NCBI GenBank assembly: GCA_027625915.1
Contig: JANTQA010000060.1
Span: forward strand, 372,001-436,000
Origin: Anaeramoeba flamelloides
Lineage: Eukaryota; Metamonada; Anaeramoebidae
Length of the DNA: 64,000 nt
Direction: 5' to 3'
Program-made: the position numbers and the translations under genes
The notes under the pieces: model-generated
Seen by the model: the letters and a program-made list of their open reading frames with translations, nothing else
Database searches by the model: none
Told to the model about the DNA's origin: nothing
Part shown: positions 1 to 12,456 of the stretch, in pieces
Numbering within the stretch: the first letter of the stretch is position 1
Layout: each line of letters opens with the position of its first letter

Positions 1-22
1 AATCATCGCAGTCATATTTATT

Positions 23-710
23 TTAAATAAAAGGAAGTAATGCTTGTTCAAGTATTCGAGTATAAATTTCTGAATTCATTAGTGATTTTGAATTTTTTGC
101 AAAAATCTTTTTAAAAAAAAATTTCAGTTTTTTTACTTCCAAGAAATTCCAGCCCAAATCATAACTGAAATTCTTTTTATTATCCATTTCTTTTGGGGAT
201 CTTTTCTCGCCTTTCTTGATATAAACATAAGATGTATTTCGAAATAACTTTATTTTTGATTCATCGCCAAAATTCACCCTTTTCCAGTTCTAATTGTAGT
301 GGAGTCTACAATGCATCTTTTTTTTCCTTATCTTTTTGCAAAAGTTTTGGAATTTTGATGGGTTAAACGCAATTATAATCATTATTTTATCGATATCTTT
401 GTATAGTTCTTATAGATAAAGATACATTGAGTTTTTTTTTGATCTAAGGTTTCAATTTTATTGAACTTTTCTCATGATTTTCATTGAATATTTCTTCCTG
501 TTTTTGGAGTTGTTCATTATTTAACAAACTTTTTAGACCACTACCTTCTTTCCATATATGTGATCCTAGAAGGGATTTTTTCTCCCAGTTTCGAATAGTT
601 TTTGTTGTAATATTATTGTTTTTTGCTAGTTTTTTAATGGGTATACCTTCTTTCAATTTTAACAGAATTTGGTATTTTGTTTCAAGTGAGGTTTTTTGTT
701 TTTTGTTCAT
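23..710 (-). mobile_element. Tc1/mariner-type transposase remnant
   Basis: Two pieces lie in transposase order on the minus strand. The first (710-444, ATG at 710) has a helix-turn-helix: a basic start, then KLAKNNNITTKTIRNWEKK, as in the N-terminal DNA-binding domain of Tc1/pogo transposases. The second (277-23) begins with DESKIKLF, then VYIKKGEK, and ends MNSEIYTRILEQALLPF. This matches the Tc1 catalytic core pattern of an Asp-containing DESKxxLF block, a YVxRxxGE block and a MNxxxYxxIL...LLP block. The stretch between the pieces is not open, and no acidic residues beyond the first Asp block can be seen before the window edge. It is therefore a broken or edge-truncated copy. Family assignment is by motif pattern only; no terminal repeat was found. 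Confidence 0.6.
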
Positions 711-1258
711 TTTATAAATAAATTTATTATAAATGAAAGTCGAATATTGAATAAAAAAATAAAAAAATAAAAATGACAAATATCATAGTTTCAATTTTTC
801 AAAAAAAAAATCATTGAAAATGACAGATCAAAAAAAATAATTGATGGTTTGAGGGAATTTTTTTTTGTCGTAGACTATATTAGGAAATATTTGTATTTTT
901 CTAATCAAGACCTCTTTTATTTTATTTTGCTTTGTTAATTAAGGAACAAAAAAAAATGTAATTTTATAATCTTTAAGAATAATAAAAGGTATTTTTAAAA
1001 AAATAAAAGGAATTTTATTCAAGATCCTACATCATTAAATAATATCTTTTTTTATTTATAAATAAACAAATAAATTAGTATTTAAGGATATAAATATATA
1101 TTGATAATAATAATAAAATTCAAAATTATATAATAAAATGATAATGATTAGATATTAAGATATATTATTTGTATATCATTTGATTTACAATAATAAATAT
1201 TCTAACAATAATTAAAGTGTAAGAAAGAAAAAAAAAAAAAAAAAAATATTCAATCAAA
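711..1258. other. AT-rich intergenic gap
   Basis: This stretch separates the transposase remnant from the 3' end of the TOM1-like gene. It holds A/T runs and no convincing exon, and it presumably carries the 3' untranslated region of the minus-strand gene. Confidence 0.5.
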
Positions 1259-4200
1259 TTAGTCAGATTCTTCGGAAAGCATTTGTATTTCCAATTGATG
1301 GTCAATTCGAACAAACTTTTTTACCTTTACTCTCATTGTAAAAATTTGTATTGTTGCAGCACTCAATTCTGGTAGAAGATAAGCAAAAATAAGGTAAATA
1401 TTTTCATTCATTAGTTTATCTGTAATTGGGCGATAAAGAAAAAAAGCAAATCTTAATATAAATGATACTGTATAAACTATTGTGACTCCTAACATACGGA
1501 ATAATGGTGCGCGTTGGGTTTTTCTTCCCCACGAATCCTAATTAGTATATAAAAATGAAAATTATTTTGTTTATTTTATATTTATTAACATTAAAATTTA
1601 TGATTATTTTTATTGTTATTTAATTAAATGGAATTTAACAAATTTTATCAAATTGAATTAAAATTTAAAATAAATTGAATAAAATTGAATTCAATTGAAT
1701 TTAATTCAATATAATGGAATAATTTTTATTAAAAAAATGTAGAAAAAAAATACCCTTAATTTTCGATAAAGTAATAGTCCATAGATCAAAAATGAAATTG
1801 ACACCAGCCCACTAAACCCAGCAATTAATAAAACGTTTACATTATAGAATGTGTTTTTATTATCGATCTTTTCGGTGGATACAGCAAACATAATGATACA
1901 AATAATTTGATAAATATACAAAAGTATATTTAGAATAATAAATGGTTTTTTTAAAGAAGACAATCTTGTTAGGTTAAATGAAGAAATTAACCCATGGTAT
2001 AATTCCATCCTATATATCAACAAATTATTAAAGTTTTAATTCATAAATAAATTTTTAAAGGAAAGAAAATAAGATCAGGAAAAATTAGTTTCACAGATAT
2101 TGTAATATTTCAAAAATTAAATATTTAATTCATTTTTATCAAATACTAAAATTTAAATTGGAATTTTTTTAAAAAGCATAGAAACGATCATAAATAATTT
2201 AAATTCACAAATTTATGAATTATTTATATCTCAAAATTTTTATTGTTTTGTAATCTAAAGTTTTCAAATCTTAAAAGATTTGAATAAAAAAATATTTCTA
2301 CAGATTGCAATAATTTTGATGAGTAAAATTAAAAATATTCTTGAAAGATTTTTTTAATAAGAAAAACTTTTAAGATAAAGATTTATCTTATAAAAATTTG
2401 ATAATAAAGTACATTGAAAAAAGTAACTCCAATAAGATTTTTTTTTTTTTCAATTTTAGTTGAAAAAATCTATACATTACAATTTTTTTTTGTACAAATT
2501 TTGAAAATTAATTTTTTTGAAATATTTGGAGATTGATATTAAAAGAAAAGCCGCATCACAGCCAAGAAGAATTCATAAAACCAGATTAAATATAATTAAA
2601 TCTATTTTGATTTTAATTTTGCTAAAAAGAAATATAAAATCTGTTAATTGTCTTTTTATGAAATTTTTTTTATTAAATCGTAAAGTTTAAATTAAATCCC
2701 ATTAACAAATTCCTTCAATCAGTTCACTATTGGGGGTTACCATATAAAACAAAAGATAATAAATCTACCAGTTGACGTTCCAAAAGGTCTTTGAGTGAAA
2801 AAAGGATGAGAAAACTCAAAGTTAGAATCTTCATGTCTTCAAACTTAAAATAACTACATGTGAAATATCTAGAATCCTTTTTTTGATCTCTTCTCAACTT
2901 TATCTGACTCTTCATGTTCAAAAACAAAAACGATTGTATTTCGAAATTTTAATTCATTTATTAGAGAAAATTCAACAAAATCATATTCCTAAATTAAACT
3001 GGATTTACAGAACACTTAAATTTGAAAAAGCATGAAGATCTATAAAACTTCATCTTTCAAAAAAGTTTTCATACGTTAAAAAAGAAAAAAAGAATTTTTA
3101 AAAACACAAATTTTTTGTCATGCTTTTAATAGGCTGGATTACCTTGACAAACCAAAATCTAAAACAAAAAAAAAACAATATCTTGACAGATCACTCATTA
3201 AAAAAGTTAAAGCCAAGACAAAATATTTTCCTTGCTTTTTAATTGGTAATCTTAAAAGCAAATCACAGAAATCACAGAAATCACAGAAACTTGAATATCA
3301 AATTTTGATAACTCTTTGCTTTTTATTTCTCGGCAGCTAATCTAGCTACTTTGGTGTTCTATTAATTCTAAATTAGTAATATAAGATTGGAAATGTTGTA
3401 ATGTTTTCCAGAATTTAAAAGAATCGAGTAAAATCAATTACTTTTCCAAATTCTTTCAAATTCAAAAAAAAAACCTAAAAAAAAGCGAACTACACTTTTT
3501 CAGAAGTTTAAAGAATTGAGTAAAATCAAAAGAACTGACTCAATTTTTTTAAATTGTGAAATACCGAAATACGAGAAATATTTAAAATGGAAAGGGTTAA
3601 CTTCTATTTTAAAGTTTTGAAATTATACAAAGTTTTAAAAAGATATTCTTATTATATGAATAAAAATAAAACACAATTTTGTAAATTGTGTAAAAAAAAT
3701 AAAAAATTGGATGGAATTGAATATTTTGGACTATTTACTTTGTGATCGTGTCGTCAAGTGTCTAGCTTTTTTTTAATTTAAAAGAATGGAGAAAAATCAA
3801 AGATTTTACGCAATTATTTTGAATCCTGGAAAACCTAACGACCGTCAATCTGATGAAAATAATCCTAAAAGCTGGATTTCTGAAATAAAAAAAAATAAAT
3901 TTCAATTATTTTAAAAAAACAATTATTAATATTTTTAATAAACAAGATTTAGTATCTTTATTAGTCCTGGTGAATAATGAAAATATGTTTGAATATTTTT
4001 AAAAAAATTCGAAATATAAGTTTAGGAATTCTGGAAGTGCTGTAGAGTAACAGGTTTTCTTGAGGTTTTCTGTTTTATGTGAAAAGTGTCTAGGTTTTCT
4101 TGAGGTTTTCTGTTTTATTTGTTAAGTGTTCTAGGTTTTTTTCACTTTAGAAATAAACCGAAAATTTATTAAAATTTTTGTTCATTTCAAAAAGTAAAAA

Positions 4201-6917
4201 AAACCTAACGAAAATCTATCGATTTTCCAAATAAACAAAAAACTCAAGAAAACCTAACGGCAGTTTTTTTTTTTAATTTAAGAAATTAAATAAAACCTAA
4301 CAGCAAATAAGTGTAATTACCCCCCCTAATTTACAATAAAAACAAAGAAAAAAAAAATATTTAATTGAATGATTTTCTTGCATTTTGAACTATATTTTCA
4401 TTGTTGACCAGAGTTGAAGTTGAATAAATTTGTTTTTTCAAAGAAATTCAATTTCAATTTGGCATTTTTTGAAGATAAATTCTTCAGTTTAAACACAGTG
4501 GAAATCGCACATTTAAAAATAGCTTTTATTTTGTAGTAAAGAGATTGAAATAAAAAAATGAATTTAAAATCTTGTTTAAATTAATAAATACAATGAAAGA
4601 TTTTATTTTAATATCCTTCAATTTATTTTTGCATTACAGGCTCTTGTTGTTTGTTTCTAGTAAATAAATCTATTTTAAGTTATTTCCAAAAAAGTGGGGC
4701 AAATTTATTTGAAAATATCTTGATTAAACCCAATCGTCATAAAACAGTATTTTTATTTATAAAATCATTAACAACCATTTATTGGTTCTTGATAACAATT
4801 CAATTTGTTTGTTTGTATTGTTATTACATAAAAAAAATATATTAAAATTTTCTGATCTCGATTTTATCTAATATTTTTTAGGGGTGAAAATTGGTGTTTA
4901 TTATTTTCTTTTTGATCGAAACAAAAAACCGTTTTCATAACTTCTTTAATCTAGGTAAATATTTTCAATCAAATGAAAAACATTTAGATGTATTTTATTC
5001 TTTGAAAAATCATTTGTACCCAAACCATATTTCCAGTTTTTTATTAAAATTGGTCGTACATTGCTTTAACCAAAAAAAGTGTTTGCTATTTTTTTTTTTT
5101 TCATTTTCGGTAAGTATTTAAACGAACATATTTTGAAATAAATACCAGAGTCATTAATTCAATTGGTATTAATATTTCACTTTATTTGGTATAGTTGATT
5201 AATGAACATCACCACTAACAAAGATGGTTTTTGATGAAATGTAAAAAAAAAATACCCGCTTTTTGTAAATACCTTACCGTTTTGGAAAAAAGTTCAACCA
5301 CGGTTTTTAATTGGGAACATTACTGAAAATGAAAAGTAAAATCAATAAAAAGAAGAAACCAATTAACTTCAAATAATAACCCATTATATTATTTTCAATC
5401 AACCCAACAAATACAATTTAAATCTACTTGATTTATCGAAATTGTTGATGTTGTTTTGGAGATCTTAAAAATAGTCAATTTTTTGAACAAATTTTTAATA
5501 ATAGATCAATCAAAGAAAAGCCCATACCAAAAGATAGTATTATAAAAACTGTTATTGTGGCGAATACTTCATTTTGTCTTTATTTATTTATTCTTTTTTT
5601 CATTGATCTTACTTTTAATTTTCAGTAATGTTCCCAATTAAAAACCGTGTTGAGCTTTTTTTCCAGTTTCACTTTTTTTCCACAATGGTTATTTTGTTTA
5701 ATAGTTTTAAATAGTTGTATTTCAATACTGTTATTTTCCAATTAATAAATGAAAATATTTATTTCAATTTCCAAAATCAATATTATTTATTACTGTTACA
5801 ATCAAATTACCTGAGTAAAAATTTAATTTTAGAGTTCAATAAGGAAGTTTCGTTTATTGTCTATAAATATCGATTTCTAAACGATTATTGAAAAGATCTT
5901 TGGATTTTCTTCAACTTATAAACTGAAAAATATTTTGGGATGTGAAACTAAAAATTTTCATTTTTTAATTGGAAAATTATAGTAAAAGAAATACTCTGTT
6001 CGAAAATAAATACGAAAATACGTTTTTTAAACCCTGATTCTGAAAATATTTTGAAAGAGTTTAAATGTAAGAACAAAGTGTGCGATCTTTGTTGTGTTTT
6101 GGTGATTTTTTCCCAATTTTTTTTTTCTTCTTACTAAATTACTTTAATTAAATGTAATTCTGATCTTAAAGATCTAAAATGTGGTATTTCATTAAGACAA
6201 TAATTCAATAATAATACTTCCTTATGAAAACTTTATTTCGTAAAAGAAAAATAAGGAAAGCGAAATGAATATTTTTTCTCTTTTAGTGGGCAAATACTGG
6301 TAAGATACAAGAATTAAAAATGTTTCTGTTTGTTGGCAAAATCTAAAATAATCTTCAATCTAAAGAGCAAAAGAGAGATCCAAAAGAGTTTTTAATTTAA
6401 AAGGATCGAATATAACATAAAGTTTTGATATTTTTTGTTTGCTGAAATACAAATTTTTCTCTTAGTTTTAAAAAAAACAAGAAAAGAACGAAAAAGATTA
6501 AAACAAAAAAAATTTTAAAAAGAAACTCAAGATCGACTTACCAAAAAAATAGTAGGAGTGTAAATGATGTAAAAAAGCTTAATATAGCAAGTCTATTAAT
6601 CGCAAATATTAAGACATTACGTTTAGCCGCTTTTTCAGTTAAAAACCAAAAAGCTATTCTAAAGATCAAAAAAAGGGTAATTAAAGCCATGAACTGAAAC
6701 TGGAGGGAATTTGCCTTTTGAAATTTGCAGTCCTTTAGAATTAGATAAATTTGTGACTTTGGGGGAAATCAAAAGCCAAAAAGAAAAATAGAAAAAAGAA
6801 AAAAGAAAAAAGATTAAGAAACAAAGTGAAACGATAAATTGAATCAAGAAAACATACCAAGGACACCAATAGCACCAATGAATATAATATTATACAAACG
6901 ATAACTATACTCAACAT
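1259..6917 (-). CDS. THH1/TOM1/TOM3-like multi-pass membrane protein
   Basis: Four exons join in phase: 6917-6858, 6732-6542, 2009-1754 and 1537-1259, giving 261 residues. Donors are GTATGT, GTAAGT and GTATTT, and all acceptors are AG. The product is almost entirely hydrophobic. Exon 1 encodes one membrane segment starting MLSIVIV. Exon 2 contains FRIAFWFL and ends SFFTSFTLLLFFW. The long intron splits the W codon, and exon 3 continues MELYHG, giving FFWxExY. This matches the TOM1 LVLFWAEIYY block. The last segments contain FLIYGLLLYRKLRDSWGRK and LLPELSAATIQIF, as in plant TOM1/TOM3 and the related GPR137 group. Those relatives are about 290 residues, with seven membrane spans at the endomembrane. 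Intron 2 is 4532 nt and repeat-filled. The exact acceptor of exon 2 is uncertain (6732 preferred; a later in-phase AG exists at 6695-6694). Function is inferred from the family only. Confidence 0.72.
3397..4335. repeat. Dispersed repeat R3, copy 1 (in intron)
   Basis: This copy is built of repeated blocks such as GAGGTTTTCTGTTTTATTTG, TTTCTTGAGGTTTTC and AAACCTAACG in both orientations, with TTTTCCAGAATTTAAAAG-type blocks on the left. The same vocabulary occurs at 53071-53530 and 61505-62200. Its internal inverted repeats suggest a foldback-type or much rearranged non-autonomous DNA element. No coding sequence is visible. Confidence 0.6.
4620..5125 (+). repeat. Dispersed repeat R4, copy 1
   Basis: About 500 bp align by eye with 60395-60890. 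Shared blocks include AAAAAGTGGGG, GGTCATTTATTG-like text, TTATTACATAAA, TTTTCTGATCTC and a 3' part that translates similarly in both copies (HLYPxHIxxFLLK and KKCL). It lies within the long intron of the TOM1-like gene. The short conserved open frame (4891-5121) may be a relic of an element protein; I do not recognise it. Confidence 0.55.
5279..5688. repeat. Foldback (MITE-like) element
   Basis: The left arm (about 5279-5360) contains CACGGTTTTTAATTGGGAAC and then ATTACTGAAAAT. The right arm (about 5600-5688) is its reverse complement (TTCAGTAATGTTCCCAATTAAAAACCGTG, read in two parts). The arms are roughly 80 bp with a few mismatches around a loop of about 240 bp. It lies in the same intron as R3 and R4. 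Confidence 0.65.
5690..6010. repeat. Dispersed repeat R5, copy 1
   Basis: This matches 11515-11990. Shared blocks are AATTAATAAATGAAAAT, ATTACTGTTACAATCAAATTA, AATAAGGAAGTT, TTTCTAAACGAT and TGTGAA-CTAAAAATTTT. There is no open frame. The second copy carries an inserted 128-bp MITE that is absent here, so this copy shows the empty site. Confidence 0.55.
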
Positions 6918-7956
6918 TTAACTAGCTGTATTTGTAAAAAAATGATTCATTTATATGTAACATTTTTAAACATCAAGTTGTTCTCAAAAACACACCAAAT
7001 TCTCACAGTAAGGACCAACAAATTTTTAAAAAAAAGACAGGAAAGGGAACTAGACAATACACTTAAATATTAAAATATTATCTCGTTTGAGATATTGCAG
7101 AAGATGAAATTTTTCAAAGAATAAATACAATCAAGAAATTTGAAATATTCGATTTCTACAAATGTTTTGTGATATAAAATAAATAAAAAGATCATTTCTT
7201 ATCTTTCAAATCATGTTTAATGAAACAAACTTCTAAATAAGATATTTAACTCAAAGTGTCTCATTTTGTTAAGAATTTTTTATCAAAGCTGTAATTGTTT
7301 GAAAATTTAAGGTAATAAGAAAAACTACAGACCAAAAAACCAAAAATAACAATAAACTAATATGATGATGGTGATTTAAAGTTCATACAATTCAATAAGA
7401 AATTCTAAAAAAGATGGATCAAATTGTCAAAAAAATAAATTAAATCTTTTTATAGAAAATCTTTATCACAGCAATAAAACAATAGAGACAATTAAATTCG
7501 AAAAAATTGAGAATATTATGAAAAATTTTTAACAAAATGTGTTAATAATTTAAATTTTACATTAAAAATCAAGATTTTAACCTTTAAAAATTGATTTGTA
7601 CTTTGGCACACTATTTGATAGTGTCGTAGATGTAACACTATACAAGAAAATAAAAAAAAACATGAATTAATTTTTAAAACACATACCTATAGATACTATT
7701 TTGTGACTACTTTTTTGATCACTTACATCATTTTAACTTGAAGATTATGAATTTTAAATATCCAGTATACCCATAAAATTGTCTTATTTTAACTTTTTTT
7801 TGATTATTTTGGGTGTTATTTGTAAAAAAATTTGGTAAAAAACTCAAAAATCAAAATTGTATCGAACATCAAAAATAAAAATCTTAATATTTTTCACCTT
7901 TTATGATACTATTTTTACAGATAAACTTTATTTTTTTAATTTTAAAACTCTTAATA

Positions 7957-8156
7957 CAGTCAGATCGATTTCTAACAAACACGCCTGAAACCAAATTTAA
8001 AGAACAATAAAAATCTCAAATTAAGGAACAAAATTTTGGATTCTAGTAAAATAATTTGTATAAAAAAAAAAATTAACAAATTTTGTGCCTTAATTTGAGA
8101 TTTTTTTGTGCCTTAATTTTCGTTGAAAGTTTGTGCCTTAAAAGTGAAACTGGCTA
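7957..8156. mobile_element. MITE-A copy 1 (Tc1/mariner type)
   Basis: The left end is CAGTCAGAT and the right end is GTGAAACTGGCTA, flanked by TA on both sides. The right arm keeps three TTTGTGCCTTAA-type blocks; the left arm has diverged strongly (ACCAAATTTAAAG, TTAAGGAACAAA). Its degraded arm pairing makes it one of the older of the four copies. It is non-coding. Confidence 0.8.
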
Positions 8157-8479
8157 TAGAAAATAAATTGTTTGGTTGTCAGATATTTATCATTCAAATG
8201 AGAAGATCCCTTACCAAAAGTTATAAACAATATAATTTTTTTCCGATATGTTGTTGTTAAGAGTAACAAGTCTAGATAATTTGGGCAAAAGTTTAGATAT
8301 GATAATCAGGAGATAGTTACTCTGGTCAAAGAACTAGTGCCAAAAAAGTATCTAAAAACCGGTTTTCAAAATATAATACGTGCTCTGTTTTCTTCTTATC
8401 CCAATAAAATATCCAATTCGCTGCTTAGTAGTATACCTCAGTATAAATCAATTTTGATTTTAATTCCTGGATTTTTTAA

Positions 8480-8900
8480 GTAAATTTTAAATGAGGAATG
8501 CAAAATCTTTTCAAAATTTTTGATGATTTTTTAAGATTTTTTATATTTTTTTTTTTCATTTTTCAAATCAATAATGTTTATCCAAAGAAAGTTACAAAAT
8601 CCTTAGTGTGTCAAAAATAGAGGGTGATAAAAAAAAAAAATTGTTTTAAATCAAATTAAATTGATTATCTACTTCAAGAAAATGATTTGTTTAAAATAGA
8701 AGAAATTTAAAGGTTTAGAAATTTAATACAAAGAAGCAAGTAAATTTTTGTATAAATTTGATTTTTTGAAAATGAGAATTTATTTAAGGGATTAGTATTA
8801 TTTTAAAACTAAAATGGAATCTTGTCAAGATCTTAATTATATTTTTTTTTGAAAGTATGTGTTAAAGTTATATAAATGATGAGTTAACCCGATTTAAACA
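8480..8900. repeat. Dispersed repeat R6, copy 1
   Basis: This aligns with about 31870-32200 through GTTACAAAATCCTTA, GTCAAAAATAGA, TAAATTGATTAT/TAAATCGATTAT, TTTGTTTAAA and AAATTTGATT blocks. Both copies are next to a MITE-A copy, though on different sides of it. No coding potential is visible. Confidence 0.45.
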
Positions 8901-10112
8901 ATTTATTAATTATAATTCTATTTTTTTAAATAAAAAAATTCAATTATTTCGAATATAAAACAAAAAAATCATATATTATTTTTCTTTAAAATTAAGCTAA
9001 TACCTGAAATGGTATTTCATATTGATTATTTTTAAGCAAAAGTTTTATTAATTTTCGAAGAAAAAAATTATTCGGTTACAATTTTTCAATTATTAATATC
9101 ACAATTCAAATCTCGGCCAATAAAACTAATTGAAATATAGGTGATTTAATAAATGAAAACTTGATCAGAGTTTAATAAAAAATATTTATCAATAAAATCC
9201 AGATATAATACGTTCAACATTTTTTAATCTTCAAAGTTTTCAAAAATGGTATTTTTATCGTTTTCAAAAAATGAAACAAAATTGCAAAAGAATTTTCATT
9301 TTTGAAAAATTTTTTTAATATATTGTTTGGTTATTTATTCATAAGTATCCTTTATAACAATTCAAACCATATTTAGAATAAAATAATGATCTTGAATTTA
9401 ATCTTTAATATATCCAATTCCCAAATATCTTTTATATTTTTTTTTTGAAGAAATAATTTTTTTCTTAGAACAAATACAGAATTCCGAAGAAAAAATTTTC
9501 AAATTTCTTATAAATTTTTAGGGAATTAAAACCTTTTTTCTTAATAATAGAAATATTTTTCAATATGTCCAATCAATTATTTTTTTTTTAACCAAAGAAA
9601 TGATTTCAAAACAATTAAAAAAAATCTATAAATTTGAAATTTCATTAATCTTTAAATTTTTGTTTTCATTAATTAAATAAAAATATCTTGTCTTTGTTGG
9701 TCAAAGAATTTTTATTTTGGTTAAACTTTAAAAAAATAATTATTTCCCTCAAAGGTATCTTTATGTATAATTTTTAAAATGTTCAAGTAAACATGTACTT
9801 TTATAGAAAAAACATATTTCGAAATAAATTTGCGATTTTTTTCTTGTTCAAATTTAAAACCTGCATTTAATTTCCTATCCAATAATTTATTTATTCTAAA
9901 ATCATTTTTGAAGAATATTATTTGATTTTTTTGAGTAAAATATCATATTATAAATTGAATTTGTTTATAATCCTTCATATTCTTACATAATACATAAAAT
10001 TGATCGTCTTTTCATTCAAAATTTTCTTAAAAAATTTCCTTGATTATTACTAGAAAATATTAAAATTTGATCTTAAAGATTTCATTTTTCTTTTTTAAAA
10101 AAAGTCAATTCA

Positions 10113-11350
10113 AGAAATAAGTACATTTTACCATTTTCAAAAATTTTAACTGTGTGAACCTTTCTGAAACTATATTATTTTGAATTTAAATATATATTGA
10201 AACTTTGAAACCAAAACATCATTCGATGCTATATTTGTGAAAAAAACGAACTTAAGTAATTTAGAGTTGAATCTTGAATTTTTCGATTTTTTGAACTTTT
10301 TTTTTCGATTAAATTTTTGGGTTTTATTCAATTGGGTTTTGGATCTAGAAATATGTTTTAACGATTGAGTGATTTTAATCAAAGAGTAAACCAAAAAATA
10401 GACCCAAAAAGATGTGCATTTGAAACACAGATTAACTTTTAGTAGATCAAACACAGAATACCACCTTTCCAAATAAATTTGTTTAATTCAAGAATGAAAA
10501 AAAAAAATAATTGAAATCGATAAAAGCCTATTTTTGAACATTGGTTTTCTTTATCATCTTAATTCGAGATGAATCTAATCAATTTAAGACCTTGAATTTC
10601 TCCCCCAATTACTATTTATTTTTATTTTTCAAATGCATTTTTTTACAAATTTCTTATCAAAATTCTTTTTTCAAATATTTTTATCAAACAAAACCAAAAA
10701 AAGAATACTATTTCAAAAATTAAAATTTGGGGTTGAATTCCCGGAATAAAAAAAACAGTTACAAAGGATTCAAACCAAAATAAAAGAAAAATAAAAGAAA
10801 AATTAAAGAAAAAAATTCAATCAGATTCAGAATTATTTTTCAGTTTTCTCATTTTAATAGATCATAAATAATTATAAAATCAACAAATGTAATTCATCCA
10901 ATAAATCTTTTTTCTCATAAACAGGAATTCAAAAAATATCCTGATTTTCTGATCCCAATCAAGAATTAGATAAAATAAATGAAAATAGGATTTTTAAATT
11001 CATTTTAGAAATACTGTAGAAATAAAAATTAATTTTTAATAAAAATTTTTACAAACAAAATTATTTCCATAAAGAACTAAAATAAAAACAAAATCAAATT
11101 AAGAATAAGAAATTGTATCAAATGTTATACATAAGAGCTTGAAATAAATGATTTGTATTTATTTTTTCTTGATCAATCTTTTAATTTTTTTGTATTCCAT
11201 TGGTTAGTTAGTATGAAAATATATTATACTATGAATATATTCCACTTCTGTATTTATTAAAATATTAATACATTTGGTTAAAGAAATGATTTGAAGAACT
11301 CAGTTTCGCTAAAGGATGGCACTCAAAATTTGAAAAAGGTACTTACTCCC
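10113..11350 (+). repeat. Repeat R2 copy 1 (1.2 kb, short TIRs)
   Basis: It starts AAATAAGTACATTTTACC and ends AGGTACTTACTCCC, so the termini are inverted copies of (G)GGAGTAAGTACATTTTA. Copies of the same length occur at 33697-34897 and 56093-57310, all in the same orientation. A minus-strand frame at 10170-10472 keeps KHISRSKT and KKxFKKxKN text seen also in copy 2, but it is not well enough preserved to call a gene. This is likely a non-autonomous DNA transposon. Confidence 0.65.
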
Positions 11351-11428
11351 TTAAGAATCAATACAGTATTTGTTTATTGTCTGTTTCTTTTCTCATCTAA
11401 TGATATGTGACTTCAAGAAAAAAACACC

Positions 11429-11474
11429 GTTTATAATTTGGAACACAAATAAACAAAGTCTTGGTGGGTTGTTT
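11429..11474 (+). other. Possible lone hairpin/GGTGGG unit
   Basis: A 6-bp stem GTTTAT/ATAAAC (11429-11434 with 11449-11454) is followed after exactly 8 nt by GGTGGG (11463-11468). A short downstream TTGT can pair with ACAA in the hairpin loop. This is the same order and spacing as the three stronger units at 25877-26244. The pairing is short, so coincidence is possible. Confidence 0.25.
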
Positions 11475-11514
11475 TTACAATAGCAGATTACTTTCATTCT
11501 TTTTAAGGTTTAAA

Positions 11515-11990
11515 AAGTTTTTAGAAATTTTGAAGTATTATAATTTCACATAGATTAGTTTACTTTTATTTTCTAATTAATAAATGAAAATTTTTATTAC
11601 CATACAGCTGTTTTAGAAAAGTCTGTACCAAAATTTTTGTTAGATGTTGAATGAACTGATTAAAACATATGAATTAGACAGTTTTAAGCCCTACTTACAA
11701 AACTACGAATCCACACTTTTTTAAAACAGCTATATCCAAAATATGAATTTTTAATTATTACTGTTACAATCAAATTAGTATATTGTAAAATTGGTTATAG
11801 TGTCGAATAAGGAAGTTATTTGAAATGTCTAAAAATATCATTTCTAAACGATATTTAGGTTTGTTTATTTTGTGGGTTTTCAAAAACTATTTATAAAACT
11901 CGAAAAATATTTATGAAATGTGAACTAAAAATTTTATTATTTTAATAGGAAAAACTTTGTAAATAATAACGTAATTTTGGTTCTGTTGTT
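11515..11990. repeat. Dispersed repeat R5, copy 2 (interrupted)
   Basis: This is homologous to 5690-6010. It shares ATTACTGTTACAATCAAATTA, GAATAAGGAAGTT and TTCTAAACGATATT. A MITE at 11605-11732 splits it; removing that insert restores the alignment with copy 1. Confidence 0.55.
11605..11732. mobile_element. 128-bp MITE-B nested in R5
   Basis: The left end is CAGCTGTTTTAGAAAAGT and the right end is ACTTTTTTAAAACAGCTA, flanked by TA at 11603-11604 and 11733-11734. The empty site is visible in R5 copy 1. A longer element with related ends sits at 47615-47951. TA flanks and an (A)GCTGTTTTA end suggest Tc1/mariner-type mobilisation. Confidence 0.65.
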
Positions 11991-12456
11991 TGACAACAAA
12001 TAAATTAAAATTTTGACCAAGTTTATGAAAACTTTGCATAAAATTGGTCAAATAAACACAACACCCTTGAGGAAACCAATTTGAAATGATAATTTTTGAA
12101 AATAAACAAGAATTCCTTATCCGATTTTGTACATATTATTTTCGAGCAAGGGGCAAATTAAGTGCTTTTGAAATTTCTTCTAGGAAAGTTGTCCTAAATA
12201 GTCATTACCAAATGATAAATAGAATTGAAATATTTATTTTTTACACAAAGTTTTTTTTCAAACAAATACCAAAAACAATATTAGTGGAACTCTTTTTTAA
12301 TTCAAAAACAAAAGTAATTCCATACTTTCATAATTAAAGTCAAAAAAGTTTTGTCAAAAATCATTTTTTTAATTTACAAACCATAATAATCAAAATTGAT
12401 TTTCAACTTTTTAATCAACACACAACCAAGGACAATCCTCTTTTGATTGTAAAAAA

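Larger units (their letters stand above)
6918..12456. other. Repeat-rich intergenic region
   Basis: About 5.5 kb separates two diverging genes: the TOM1-like gene on the minus strand and the B-box/ankyrin gene on the plus strand. It holds one 200-bp MITE, repeats R6, R2 and R5, and a possible lone pseudoknot-like unit at 11429. Short frames at 10170-10472, 10541-10723 and 12086-12337 look like chance or repeat-derived frames. The two promoters must lie at its ends, but I see no defined motif. Confidence 0.55.

Noticed and set aside
10170-10723. Frames inside repeat R2 (KHISRSKT text)
   Set aside because: The resemblance between copies follows from DNA similarity; frames are interrupted differently in each copy.
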